Source of the DNA: a virus
Strand: one strand, 5' to 3'
DNA: 35,889 bases
IMG/VR virus record: IMGVR_UViG_3300017917_002221
Location: 1-35,889 of that record
In this document: in pieces, positions 5,518-12,908 of the stretch
How positions within the stretch are numbered: position 1 is the first letter of the stretch
Layout: each line of letters opens with the position of its first letter
Made by a program: the position numbers and the translations under genes
The notes under the pieces: model-generated
Databases searched by the model: none
What the model saw: only the letters and a program-made list of their open reading frames with translations
Told to the model about the DNA's origin: nothing

Positions 5518-5675
5518 CCCTACGTGAACTAATGGTGGAATACATCCTATTTGCTTTTGACGAACGAGAACTTATGGCACAGTTCAGCATCACTGAAGAG
5601 GAACTGGCTAACCTAGCGGACGTGGATCTATTGGAGATCTACGACACTACACTATTAACACCTATAGAGGAATAA
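5514..5675 (+). CDS. hypothetical small acidic protein (53 aa)
   Basis: A short acidic helical protein beginning MTLRELMVEY, with many Leu and Glu. It overlaps the previous stop (ATGA at 5514-5517), the same junction used across this operon, which supports it being real. Function unknown. Confidence 0.68.
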   Translation: MTLRELMVEYILFAFDERELMAQFSITEEELANLADVDLLEIYDTTLLTPIEE

Positions 5676-5677
5676 CT

Positions 5678-5851
5678 ATGCAGAAATTTTTATCTTGGTT
5701 TGAACAACATCGCAAGACCATTGGACTGACTGTGGGCAGTCTTAATGTACTAACAGGACTGTTGAACTTGGTAGCTGGCAATTGGGCCGGCGCTGTATTT
5801 TGGCTGATCCTAGGCGGTGCTATTATTTTGGATGCAAGGTACTTCAAATGA
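5678..5851 (+). CDS. hypothetical small membrane protein (57 aa)
   Basis: An N-terminal amphipathic part (MQKFLSWFEQHRKTIG) is followed by hydrophobic segments from about residue 17 to 52 (one long or two short membrane helices). It starts 2 nt after the previous stop and overlaps the macro-domain gene. Function unknown. Confidence 0.65.
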   Translation: MQKFLSWFEQHRKTIGLTVGSLNVLTGLLNLVAGNWAGAVFWLILGGAIILDARYFK

Positions 5852-6315
5852 ACATAGTCAAAGGCGATCTCTTGGCCATGGGTTGTGAAGGCCAACTGGA
5901 CATCATTGTACAGGGCTGTAACTGTTTCAATGTTATGGGCTCAGGCATTGCTCGTCAGATTAGGGATCAGTTTCCTGATGCTTGGCTGGCAGATCAAGAG
6001 ACCCTAGCAGGTGACCGCAACAAGCTGGGCAGATACACCGTGGGCATGTCAGGACGTTTGGTTATCCTCAATGCCTATACACAGTATACCACAGCCCGCT
6101 ACCCTGGTGAGGATGTATTTGAATACCGTGCCTTTGAAGAAGTCCTTGCACGTATCAGTGACCGCTTTGGACAGTGGCGTATTGGCCTACCCCTAATTGG
6201 CATGGGCTTGGCTGGCGGTGACCCTGAACGTATCCTACCCATGATCGAAAGCTTCGCCGAAAAGGTTGCACAGCAGGGCGGTTCTGTTACACTAGTGGAA
6301 TGGGATGGAAAGTAA
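5848..6315 (+). CDS. macro domain protein (ADP-ribose binding)
   Basis: The 155-aa protein is a single macro domain: MNIVKGDLLA at the start, then DIIVQGCNCFNVMGSGIA around residues 18-35 (the N-C-x-x-x-M-G-x-G-I-A loop), and IGLPLIGMGLAGGD near residues 112-125. Such domains bind ADP-ribose; the closest types remove the phosphate of ADP-ribose 1''-phosphate, a product of RNA repair, or reverse ADP-ribosylation. The exact substrate cannot be told from sequence. ATG 5848 overlaps the upstream stop. Confidence 0.85.
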   Translation: MNIVKGDLLAMGCEGQLDIIVQGCNCFNVMGSGIARQIRDQFPDAWLADQETLAGDRNKLGRYTVGMSGRLVILNAYTQYTTARYPGEDVFEYRAFEEVLARISDRFGQWRIGLPLIGMGLAGGDPERILPMIESFAEKVAQQGGSVTLVEWDGK

Positions 6316-6317
6316 CC

Positions 6318-6560
6318 GTGACAGTCAAAGAAACACCCGTTCATAAAGACAAACTTGGACGCGAAATACGCATTGGCGACTTTGTGGCCTTTCCACAGAG
6401 CAACAGTTTGAGTGTGGGCAAGATCACTAAGATTAACCCTAAAATGGTTAAGGTTCTGCTGTTGCCTAGAGCTAAGTCCGACTACAACAAATACCCAGAT
6501 GATGTTGTACGTTTGGAGGCAAGCGATATGACTTGGTATATGTTAAAAAATGGCCAATAA
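6318..6560 (+). CDS. conserved phage hypothetical protein (80 aa)
   Basis: A small beta-rich protein; KLGREIRIGDFVAFP and VGKITKINPKMVKV read like an SH3-like or KOW-type barrel seen in many phage genomes. Function unknown. The start is uncertain: GTG 6318 gives a protein beginning VTVKETPVH, while ATG 6300 would overlap the macro gene by 16 nt. It overlaps the next gene by 11 nt. Confidence 0.72.
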   Translation: MTVKETPVHKDKLGREIRIGDFVAFPQSNSLSVGKITKINPKMVKVLLLPRAKSDYNKYPDDVVRLEASDMTWYMLKNGQ

Positions 6561-6915
6561 CGATGTAGACAACTTTTTAGAGCGATACGAAGCACACGCA
6601 GGTCTCAGCGGGCATAAGATGTATGCTCGTAAGAGGCCTTTCAGCTTGATGGACTATTCGAGAAACGCCATGGATGCCTATCATGCAGAAGTGCAGTTTG
6701 AGCGTGAACCCTATGTGGAAATGTATATCCCACAGCATCGCTTTCAGGATCTAGTTGAACGTGACTTTTATTATACTAAAATGGCACGACAACAGGACTA
6801 TGCTACCAGCGTGGTCAATCAAATGGTAGCAGACGAAGTGGTGCGTAAAAATAACCCAGCAGTTGAAAAAGCCTGGCGCAACTATCAAATGCTGTTGGAA
6901 CTAGCAAGGAAATAA
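6550..6915 (+). CDS. phage protein with NPAVxKAW tail (121 aa)
   Basis: Mostly helical, unknown function. The last 20 residues (NPAVEKAWRNYQMLLELARK) match the ends of the proteins at 7005-7403 and 13279-13746. The shared end may be a docking helix for a common partner; this is inference. ATG 6550 lies inside the previous gene. Confidence 0.75.
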   Translation: MANNDVDNFLERYEAHAGLSGHKMYARKRPFSLMDYSRNAMDAYHAEVQFEREPYVEMYIPQHRFQDLVERDFYYTKMARQQDYATSVVNQMVADEVVRKNNPAVEKAWRNYQMLLELARK

Positions 6916-6916
6916 T

Positions 6917-7012
6917 ATGGACATTGAAATAGATGTATTAGTGGGTGGTGTGGCACTTATAGCCCTATTTGTAGCAGTCATGGTCAAGTGCTTTAGGAGT
7001 GATCGTGATTAA
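6917..7012 (+). CDS. tiny single-pass membrane protein (31 aa)
   Basis: Begins MDIEIDVLVGGVALIAL: an acidic N-terminus, about 18 hydrophobic residues and a short basic end (KCFRSDRD). Begins 1 nt after the previous stop and overlaps the next gene, which itself has AGGAG inside this frame. Function unknown; a small size makes the call moderate. Confidence 0.6.
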   Translation: MDIEIDVLVGGVALIALFVAVMVKCFRSDRD

Positions 7013-7403
7013 AGGTATTACGCAATCGGGCAGATACGTTACAGTATCAGGCGGACAAAGCACTAACTATATAAACAACTACAGTGGCGCACAGGGCGTG
7101 GGCAACCTACGTTTTAACACCACCAATCAGACCATGGAAGTCTACGATGGCAATGCGTGGCAACAGTTGAGCATGAGCTATGCCAGCATTGGTTTGAACT
7201 CAGAAGCAGAATCATTGTTGGATTGGGCACGTGAAGAACGCAATCGTCATTGGGCACGTGAAGCCAAAATGAAAAATAATCCAGCACTACGCAAGGCCTG
7301 GGAAGCTGTACAACGTGCCGAAGAAAACTTTGATTTGATCTACAAGTTTGTTGAGCACGACAATGAGTCAGCAGAATCCGAACAAGTCCAAAGCAGCCCT
7401 TGA
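7005..7403 (+). CDS. phage protein with fibre-like N-terminus and NPALxKAW tail (132 aa)
   Basis: The first half (GITQSGRYVTVSGG, then GVGNLRFNTTNQTMEVYDG followed by NAWQQL) resembles short repeats of phage tail-fibre and structural proteins. The second half is helical and carries KNNPALRKAWEAVQRAEENF, shared with the protein at 6550-6915. Start GTG 7005 has AGGAG 5 nt upstream; GTG 6999 is the alternative. Function unknown, possibly virion-associated. Confidence 0.75.
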   Translation: MIKGITQSGRYVTVSGGQSTNYINNYSGAQGVGNLRFNTTNQTMEVYDGNAWQQLSMSYASIGLNSEAESLLDWAREERNRHWAREAKMKNNPALRKAWEAVQRAEENFDLIYKFVEHDNESAESEQVQSSP

Positions 7404-7701
7404 TGAAGGCACACTGAAACTGCCGGGTGAAGTTGATCCAGACTTTGCCCGTGTGGTACAGGAGTATTTGGCCAACTTCAGCTACTACCGAATCCAAAAG
7501 AATCATGCCCAAAAAGAACAACTGTACCAATGGTGTGCAGATACCATGGGCGAGAAGTACAAGGACTGGTTCATACACGAAGGCGGCAAGTATGATAAGT
7601 GGTGGAGCGTAAACATACGTAGTCCAAAACATGCCACCCTCTTTGGCCTGCGCTGGAGCGATATCATAATCGAATCAGTTGACAGACGCAACAAAAGCTA
7701 A
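7363..7701 (+). CDS. LRWS-tail family phage protein (112 aa)
   Basis: Unknown function. The C-terminal part, KWWSVNIRSPKHATLFGL then RWSD, matches the tail seen in the cluster at 9170-11082. The ATG at 7363 overlaps the previous gene. The stop at 7699-7701 lies within the next promoter (7679-7707). Confidence 0.75.
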   Translation: MSQQNPNKSKAALDEGTLKLPGEVDPDFARVVQEYLANFSYYRIQKNHAQKEQLYQWCADTMGEKYKDWFIHEGGKYDKWWSVNIRSPKHATLFGLRWSDIIIESVDRRNKS

Positions 7702-7707
7702 TATACT
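7679..7707 (+). promoter_or_regulatory. sigma70 promoter inside the end of a gene
   Basis: TTGACA (7679-7684), 17-nt spacer, TATACT (7702-7707). It overlaps the last codons of the gene at 7363-7701 and serves the operon starting at 7736. Confidence 0.83.
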
Positions 7708-7735
7708 AGTGCTATCTTAATCTACTAGGATAGTC

Positions 7736-7963
7736 ATGTTCACTACAGCTAAACAACGCGATATACGAACTGTTCGTCAAGGCGACCCTCAGTTCATACT
7801 CACCGACGGATTCGTACAGTATCCCCGTGCAATGATTCATATCCTTCCCGAGTGTCCTCGAAATGTTCGTGAAACTCTTAATTGGGCAGTAGCACAAGGA
7901 TATGTTAAGTGTGTTGCACACGTTCAAGGAAAGGAACTGACATGGCAAAATCTAACAGCGTAA
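7736..7963 (+). CDS. conserved phage hypothetical protein (75 aa)
   Basis: A 75-aa protein starting MFTTAKQRDIRTVRQGD and ending with an aromatic QGKELTWQNLTA. Unknown function. ATG 7736 has AGGA 6-9 nt upstream and follows its own promoter. It overlaps the next gene by 22 nt. Confidence 0.75.
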   Translation: MFTTAKQRDIRTVRQGDPQFILTDGFVQYPRAMIHILPECPRNVRETLNWAVAQGYVKCVAHVQGKELTWQNLTA

Positions 7964-8118
7964 AAAGTTTCCGCAGTTGGCTGCAGGAACGTTGGATGGA
8001 GCATAAGGACGAGCTAGACGGCCTAGGCATCCAAGTGGACTACGATGTTCAGCACTATTTCAACAAATACAAGTATTGGCTCAAGCGTGAGTATCGCCAT
8101 GCCACAAGGAGAGCATAA
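7942..8118 (+). CDS. hypothetical small phage protein (58 aa)
   Basis: A basic, Trp-containing helical protein (MAKSNSVKSFRSWLQERW to REYRHATRRA). ATG 7942 has AAGGAA 6 nt upstream. Starts within the previous gene and ends on the A of the next ATG. Function unknown. Confidence 0.7.
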   Translation: MAKSNSVKSFRSWLQERWMEHKDELDGLGIQVDYDVQHYFNKYKYWLKREYRHATRRA

Positions 8119-8486
8119 TGGAAGCAGTATTAGTATTACTGGCGCTACTGTTTGTCAAGCATTGGTACATTGACTTTGTCAATCAAACCAACGAAGAAGT
8201 TCAGTGGAAGGGCACATACTTAGACTGGCGTGGAGTCAAGCATAGTCTTAAACACGGCATTGGCACAGCCATTGTTCTGTTTGCTGTGACTACGTTGGAG
8301 TTTGAAACAGCAGTTTTCTTTGGCGCATTGGATTTTATCTTCCACTATCACATTGACTGGGCTAAGATTAACATCAACAAAGAGAATAACTACACAGTAG
8401 AAACTCCTCAATTTTGGAAGTGGCTGGGTGCTGATCAATTGGCACACAACTTGACCTATCTATTGATTGTTTGGGCTATTATATGA
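8118..8486 (+). CDS. DUF3307-like integral membrane protein
   Basis: The 122-aa protein has about four hydrophobic helices with embedded His and Asp residues: KHWYIDFVNQ (residues 14-23), HSLKHGIGT, FGALDFIFHYHIDWAK and ADQLAHNLTY. This pattern fits DUF3307, a family of membrane proteins of unknown activity found in bacteria and phages. AAGGAG lies upstream of ATG 8118, which overlaps the previous stop. It may alter the host membrane; no direct evidence. Confidence 0.75.
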   Translation: MEAVLVLLALLFVKHWYIDFVNQTNEEVQWKGTYLDWRGVKHSLKHGIGTAIVLFAVTTLEFETAVFFGALDFIFHYHIDWAKININKENNYTVETPQFWKWLGADQLAHNLTYLLIVWAII

Positions 8487-8773
8487 TCAATCTAAGACTT
8501 GTTGTTGACAACCCTTGGTGGGGAGATCGATTTGATACCCTCTGGTACGGTTCAGGTACTACACCTTTTAAAAACAAATTCTGGGAAGCACAACTAATGA
8601 AGGACACTACCCTGCTGGGTCTGTGTCTAAGATTAAGTACACGATGTGACCATGCAGGCGTGGAGTTGGAATTTAGTTTGTTTGGCTATAGTTTTAATTT
8701 TAATTTTTATGACAACAGACATTGGAACTATGCAGAAGGCTGTTACTATGTCTACGACCAAGGAGCACAATAA
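8483..8773 (+). CDS. conserved phage hypothetical protein (96 aa)
   Basis: An aromatic-rich 96-aa protein: NPWWGDRFDTLWYGSG at the start, then LEFSLFGYSFNFNFYDNRHW. The alternating pattern suggests beta strands. I recall similar proteins in T4-like phages but no function. ATGA overlap with the membrane protein gene; ends on the A of the next ATG. Confidence 0.75.
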   Translation: MINLRLVVDNPWWGDRFDTLWYGSGTTPFKNKFWEAQLMKDTTLLGLCLRLSTRCDHAGVELEFSLFGYSFNFNFYDNRHWNYAEGCYYVYDQGAQ

Positions 8774-9195
8774 TGTTAGAATGTCTTATATTAGGTGATA
8801 GTATTGCTGTAGGCACACACCAGTTTAGACAGGAGTGTGTCAGCTACAGTCAAGGCGGTATCAACAGCCAGCAATGGAATAAAAAGTTTGGCGACAAAGT
8901 CTTGGCCAGCCCTGTGGTTATTATCAGCTTGGGCACTAACGATCATCACGGTGTCCATACATTTAAAGAGCTGAGCAAGATGCGAGCCAATGTAACCGCT
9001 GAACGTGTTTATTGGATCCTGCCGCCCTGCAACGATAAGTTCTGCAAGCCAGATGTCAATGATGTTGTAAAGATTATTGCCAACAGCAGAGGTGATACAG
9101 TTATATCAACAACTAAACTACAAAAGGATGCGATACATCCTAGTTGGAACGGTTACAAGGACTTGGCCAATGCGACCCGTAATACTGACCGCTGA
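8773..9195 (+). CDS. SGNH-fold hydrolase (small GDSL type)
   Basis: The 140-aa protein has LILGDSIAVG (Ser10, block I), IISLGTND (block III Asn) and DAIHPSWNGY (Asp and His of the catalytic pair), the set for an SGNH esterase or acetyl-hydrolase. It is shorter than the usual 200 aa and lacks a signal peptide. The substrate could be an acetylated polysaccharide or peptidoglycan; not determinable here. ATG 8773 has AGGAG 7 nt upstream. Confidence 0.8.
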   Translation: MLECLILGDSIAVGTHQFRQECVSYSQGGINSQQWNKKFGDKVLASPVVIISLGTNDHHGVHTFKELSKMRANVTAERVYWILPPCNDKFCKPDVNDVVKIIANSRGDTVISTTKLQKDAIHPSWNGYKDLANATRNTDR

Positions 9196-9442
9196 TCAAT
9201 GGAAGTCAATTCGTGAATCTCTACACGAAGAGCATCCAAAGACTGTATTCATGTTGCGCAGTAAGATGCGTAGTGTTCTAGGATTTACTGTTCGTGAACA
9301 CAAACAATGGATATCAAAGCCAGATGGTGGTTATACGGAATTTCAAATACATTTAGATTTTTACAGTGAGAACAAACGTACTATGTTCTTAATGAAGTTT
9401 AGTGAAGTGTTAGGAAACAAACAATGGAACAATGTAGTGTAG
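9170..9442 (+). CDS. LRWS-tail family phage protein (90 aa)
   Basis: First of the tandem small-gene cluster. Its end, KRTMFLMKFSEVL, is a variant of the F-x-[LIM]-[RK]-[WF]-S tail shared by the next genes. ATG 9170 with AAGGA 8 nt upstream is chosen over an upstream methionine at 9077. Function unknown. Confidence 0.72.
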   Translation: MRPVILTADQWKSIRESLHEEHPKTVFMLRSKMRSVLGFTVREHKQWISKPDGGYTEFQIHLDFYSENKRTMFLMKFSEVLGNKQWNNVV

Positions 9443-9723
9443 GACCTTTTAAACTACCAGGCATCGCTTTTGAAAAAGGCGAACTGCCTGAAGATCTCTT
9501 GCAGGAGATGCAGGCTTGGGCTAATGCTGAAGGTGTAGGCATGAGCATGACTGAACGTCTTTGGAGTTTTAAAAAAGAAGCACATAGGGAATGGTTCATT
9601 CTTCGTTGGAGTGACGACATTTCCAAACGTTGCAAAAAAGAACTACAATTAGAGCAAGATTTTGGCAAAGAGGTAGAAACTCTGTTTGGAAAATTAAACA
9701 TTCAAAAAGGCCCTAATGCTTAA
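9424..9723 (+). CDS. LRWS-tail family phage protein (99 aa)
   Basis: Contains LWSFKKEAHREWFILRWSDD near residues 46-65, the best form of the shared tail, followed here by a Lys/Glu-rich extension of about 35 residues. Overlaps both neighbours. Function unknown. Confidence 0.75.
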   Translation: MEQCSVGPFKLPGIAFEKGELPEDLLQEMQAWANAEGVGMSMTERLWSFKKEAHREWFILRWSDDISKRCKKELQLEQDFGKEVETLFGKLNIQKGPNA

Positions 9724-10012
9724 AAATAAATTGTCAGTAGATTGTTCTAGCGAACTGCACGAAGAGCTTGAAGCAGAACTAGCAAAGACTCTGCAAGAAG
9801 AAATTGATGCTGAAGTCATGCGAGAACTTCTTAAGGATGTAGGCTGGCACGAGGTTACACTACAGTGGATCATGACTCACGAACAAAGTCAGGAAGTTGA
9901 TGAGTGGGTTAGCCGCAAGACCAAAGGGAAGCACTGGACCAGAGGCCTAGTCTGGCTTTTTGAAAATGATACGGATGCTATGTGGTTTAGAATGAGATGG
10001 ATGTCTGCATGA
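9716..10012 (+). CDS. LRWS-tail family phage protein (98 aa)
   Basis: An acidic, helical first part (SSELHEELEAELAKTLQEE) and a C-terminus with WLFENDTDAMWFRMRW, a member of the shared-tail set. Overlaps the previous gene by 8 nt and the next by 4 nt. Function unknown. Confidence 0.75.
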   Translation: MLKNKLSVDCSSELHEELEAELAKTLQEEIDAEVMRELLKDVGWHEVTLQWIMTHEQSQEVDEWVSRKTKGKHWTRGLVWLFENDTDAMWFRMRWMSA

Positions 10013-10407
10013 GTACAATGCAACCTTGGCAGGAAGAACTACTAGAAGGCGTCATGCAAGGCCGCGAAATTAAACTAGCGATGTCTGGACGCAATGTAGG
10101 AAAAAGCATGTTCAGTCAACAGGCTATCGACCGTCTAATTAGAGACTTGAACAGTCGTCCAATTGAAAACCTAGTGTTAGGTACAGGCACGGTCTACGGA
10201 TCACGTTACTATACTGTTGAGCCTGTAGGAGGCAACTGGTTAGATATGGAACAATGGTGTATGCAAACATTCGGTGAAGGTAGTCGTGCGCTTTGGGGCG
10301 AGAAGACAGCACCGGAACCAGCCCGCCGTTGGTATGCTAACAATCGAAAGTTTTGGTTCCGTAATATTAAAGACCGCGACTGGTTTGTCATAAGGTGGAA
10401 CTCATAA
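10009..10407 (+). CDS. P-loop mini-protein, terminase-like N-terminus with LRWS-type tail
   Basis: Begins MSTMQPWQEELLEGVMQGRE and then KLAMSGRNVGKSMFSQQA: a PWQ segment just before a Walker A-like loop (GRNVGKS, residues 27-33) is the layout at the start of large terminase ATPases. The protein is only 132 aa, so the rest of the ATPase and the nuclease are absent. It ends RNIKDRDWFVIRWN, the tail of its neighbours. It may bind ATP or mimic terminase; both are inference. ATG 10009 overlaps the previous stop. Confidence 0.75.
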   Translation: MSTMQPWQEELLEGVMQGREIKLAMSGRNVGKSMFSQQAIDRLIRDLNSRPIENLVLGTGTVYGSRYYTVEPVGGNWLDMEQWCMQTFGEGSRALWGEKTAPEPARRWYANNRKFWFRNIKDRDWFVIRWNS

Positions 10408-10604
10408 TGATAATTGAAAAGGCGCCTTATTGGGAAACGATTATCGATCATTATTATGACAATATTCATTGGGAACAATCCTATGATGGCATTTACGATT
10501 GGTTAGAACAGGAATACACTATCACATCCAATACTGGTAGTACTGTATTACACTTCAAAGACGAAAAGAAAGCAACATTTTTTGTAATAAAGTTTAGCAC
10601 ATGA
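10407..10604 (+). CDS. LRWS-tail family phage protein (65 aa)
   Basis: A short member: MIIEKAPYWETIIDHYYDNI at the start, ending HFKDEKKATFFVIKFST, where the tail is FFVIKFS instead of WFxLRWS. TAATG junction with the previous gene. Function unknown. Confidence 0.72.
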   Translation: MIIEKAPYWETIIDHYYDNIHWEQSYDGIYDWLEQEYTITSNTGSTVLHFKDEKKATFFVIKFST

Positions 10605-10831
10605 TTACACAAGAACGAAAGAGCAAATACAAGTACAAAGTTATTTTTAGTCCTGCTCAAATAGACGATGAACACTGTGAGATAAAGGAATGGTGTACAA
10701 CTAACTTTGGTCCAGGCGGCCGTAGTAAAAAATATCGCTGGCGCTACGGATGGACTAACACTGACAATATCTACTATTTCAAAAGCGGCAAAGATGCTAT
10801 GATGTTTGCACTAAGGTGGAGTGATGTCTGA
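10601..10831 (+). CDS. LRWS-tail family phage protein (76 aa)
   Basis: Basic first part, central WCTTNFGPGGRSKKYRWRYG and the tail YYFKSGKDAMMFALRWSDV. The tail closely matches those of the genes at 7363 and 9716. ATGA junction with the previous gene. Function unknown. Confidence 0.75.
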   Translation: MITQERKSKYKYKVIFSPAQIDDEHCEIKEWCTTNFGPGGRSKKYRWRYGWTNTDNIYYFKSGKDAMMFALRWSDV

Positions 10832-10833
10832 TA

Positions 10834-11082
10834 ATGACTGATGACATAGAAGAGTTCCTCAGAGAACGTAATAGATACTGGGGTGCTATTCACGCCATGC
10901 GTCCAGAATACATGGAAGAATTCAAAGGTGACTACAGCATGACACGACCTGCTATACATTTCTGGGCAGAAGAAAAATACGGCTTTAGAATGGAAACTGA
11001 TGGTACTGGCAATTACACAGCTAATTATACTGTCACAGATCCTAAGAAGTTTATGTTGTTTCAAATAAAGTATTGGAAATGA
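10834..11082 (+). CDS. LRWS-tail family phage protein (82 aa)
   Basis: Divergent last member: VTDPKKFMLFQIKYWK replaces the tail (F-Q-I-K-Y-W). Central AIHFWAEEKYGFRMETDG parallels the W-containing segment of its neighbours. Starts 2 nt after the previous stop. Function unknown. Confidence 0.7.
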   Translation: MTDDIEEFLRERNRYWGAIHAMRPEYMEEFKGDYSMTRPAIHFWAEEKYGFRMETDGTGNYTANYTVTDPKKFMLFQIKYWK

Positions 11083-11357
11083 GAGATTTTATGATTCCTG
11101 CACCACCAGGATATAAATGGGAACCTATGAAAGTAACAGAAGTAATTACAAACGGTTGCGATTGTTATCCTTGGCACGAAGTATTTGCTTGGTGGCCTGT
11201 GAAAACAATTAGTGGAAAAATGATTTGGGGTAAGAAAGTATTCAAAAGAAAAGTTTGGTTAGTATGGGGAACTAGTTTTCATATGGAGCCAGAAGTACAA
11301 TATGCTTCAGCATTTGATTTAATTACGTATAGCGATGAAACTGGTCATAGAGTTTAG
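11079..11357 (+). CDS. conserved phage hypothetical protein (92 aa)
   Basis: A Trp-rich beta-type protein (GYKWEPMKVTEVITNG, then KVFKRKVWLVWGTSF). It lacks the shared tail of the genes before it. ATG 11079 overlaps the previous stop; ATG 11091 (MIPAPPGYKW) is a plausible alternative. Overlaps the next gene by 23 nt. Function unknown. Confidence 0.68.
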   Translation: MRDFMIPAPPGYKWEPMKVTEVITNGCDCYPWHEVFAWWPVKTISGKMIWGKKVFKRKVWLVWGTSFHMEPEVQYASAFDLITYSDETGHRV

Positions 11358-12390
11358 AGATACAACTGGACAAACTAGTCCATATACTGTAAAGTTTAAG
11401 ATAAAAGACACAGTCTTGGCACAGCACTGGACACGACTTTTCACACATAACTTTTTTGAAAATAGTCATCCAATAGAGAAAACATATTGTTTACAGCGTT
11501 GGCAATCTACATGGGAAACTAACTATGGAAGAAGCCTGCGGTATATCTGCAACAAACTCAATGAAAATATCAACATTGTAAATGAGTACATGACACCGTT
11601 GGGCTATACGCATATTAACTTACATTTTACTTTAGAAAAGATACAGTCTAAAGAATACAGACATATGATGAATGAACTGCATCATCATTTCGAAGTGTTA
11701 ATGGGACCAGCATGGAATGTCAGCGAATGGTATAAAAAGACACCCGATGATAGAAGTAGAACAGCCATACGGATGTTAAACAATCTATGTCACGAAATTG
11801 AAAATATTGTTTCCGGAATTAAACAGATCAATTATTTTAAACCATTTCAGATGTTAGGTCTAGATATACATCCTTCTTTATATATGACAGTAGGACTCAA
11901 CGGAGTAAACAGTCAGGGCCAGTACTTTTTAGACAAGCTCAAGGAAGAAGTTAGCTACAGTGGATTCCAAGACTTTCAAGAAACCACAAAGTGGGGAGAT
12001 GTTAGTCTGTACTATGCACAGATTGGAAAAACACATAGAGACGTCTACCACGATAACGATACGCATATACATCGAGAAAACATCAGCAGTCATAAAATTG
12101 TCACCGGTGAGTTTTGCGTTCATCTAAACCCGTTTGGTAATCGTCTCAGTCGATCATTTAAACGTTGGTGTAAAAAACACGACTTTGATTATAAAGACAA
12201 GACATTAGGTATTGGGTTTCCTGTTGTAGCTGAAATTATAAACCCAGAAAGTTCAAAGCGAGCACTTGAACAAAAACTTAGAAAATTAAATGATGTTTAT
12301 AGAATAAGTCTTGAAGACGATAGCGGACACACTATTAATTCAAGAACATTTGATTATACATGGCAAGAAGAAGAAAGTTGGAATAAATGA
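11335..12390 (+). CDS. conserved phage hypothetical protein (351 aa)
   Basis: The largest gene of this array, unrecognised. It is rich in His and aromatic residues: ELHHHFEVLMGPAW near residue 120, then HDNDTHIHRENISSHKIVTG and EFCVHLNPFG in the last third, which could form a metal site. No membrane segment or signal peptide. ATG 11335 overlaps the previous gene; the stop overlaps the nucleotidase gene (ATGA), suggesting co-expression. Confidence 0.75.
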   Translation: MKLVIEFRDTTGQTSPYTVKFKIKDTVLAQHWTRLFTHNFFENSHPIEKTYCLQRWQSTWETNYGRSLRYICNKLNENINIVNEYMTPLGYTHINLHFTLEKIQSKEYRHMMNELHHHFEVLMGPAWNVSEWYKKTPDDRSRTAIRMLNNLCHEIENIVSGIKQINYFKPFQMLGLDIHPSLYMTVGLNGVNSQGQYFLDKLKEEVSYSGFQDFQETTKWGDVSLYYAQIGKTHRDVYHDNDTHIHRENISSHKIVTGEFCVHLNPFGNRLSRSFKRWCKKHDFDYKDKTLGIGFPVVAEIINPESSKRALEQKLRKLNDVYRISLEDDSGHTINSRTFDYTWQEEESWNK

Positions 12391-12908
12391 AAATATACCT
12401 AGACATGGACGATGTAGTAGCCAACTGGCATGAAGCGGCACAAATATTCTTAAAGAGGCGCTGGGACCAATACGGTGAACGCATTCCTCAAGATGAGTGG
12501 AACAAATTAAAAAACTGGAGTAGATTCTATTTGGATCTACCGCTCAAGCCCGGCGCAATGGAATTAGTGCATTACTGTAAAGAGATGGTAGCTGAAGGCA
12601 AAGCCGACGAGTTATTCTTTTTAACAGCACTACCTCACGATTATAGTATGCCATATGCTGCACAAGACAAAGTCTGGTGGGCCAGCAAATACTTTCCAGG
12701 TATTCCTGTGTTCATTGGACCGTTTAGTCACGACAAGTGGCGTCATTGCTGTCCAGGAGATATACTGATAGATGACAGACATAGTAACTGTAGCGAATGG
12801 CGTAGTGCTGGCGGCCTAGCACACGAATACAGAACATGGGAACAATGTTTCCCATGGTTAGAGGAGATATTTAATGGCACTAAGCACAAGTCCAACACAA
12901 TTTCCTAA
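12387..12908 (+). CDS. HAD-fold 5'(3')-deoxyribonucleotidase-like phosphatase
   Basis: The 173-aa protein has the HAD motifs: YLDMDDVVANW (nucleophile Asp6 and Asp8), FFLTALP (motif II) and DILIDDRHSNCSEW (motif III Asp pair). Length and order fit the NT5C deoxyribonucleotidase group, which removes phosphate from deoxynucleoside monophosphates in nucleotide recycling. ATG 12387 overlaps the previous stop. Substrate is inferred from family. Confidence 0.83.
   Translation: MKIYLDMDDVVANWHEAAQIFLKRRWDQYGERIPQDEWNKLKNWSRFYLDLPLKPGAMELVHYCKEMVAEGKADELFFLTALPHDYSMPYAAQDKVWWASKYFPGIPVFIGPFSHDKWRHCCPGDILIDDRHSNCSEWRSAGGLAHEYRTWEQCFPWLEEIFNGTKHKSNTIS

Noticed and set aside
7114-7632. Leftward 172-codon open frame
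   Set aside because: It runs opposite two well-supported coupled genes and lacks a start signal.
10009-10407. True large terminase subunit
   Set aside because: The protein is 132 aa and lacks Walker B, coupling and nuclease regions; only the N-terminal pattern matches.
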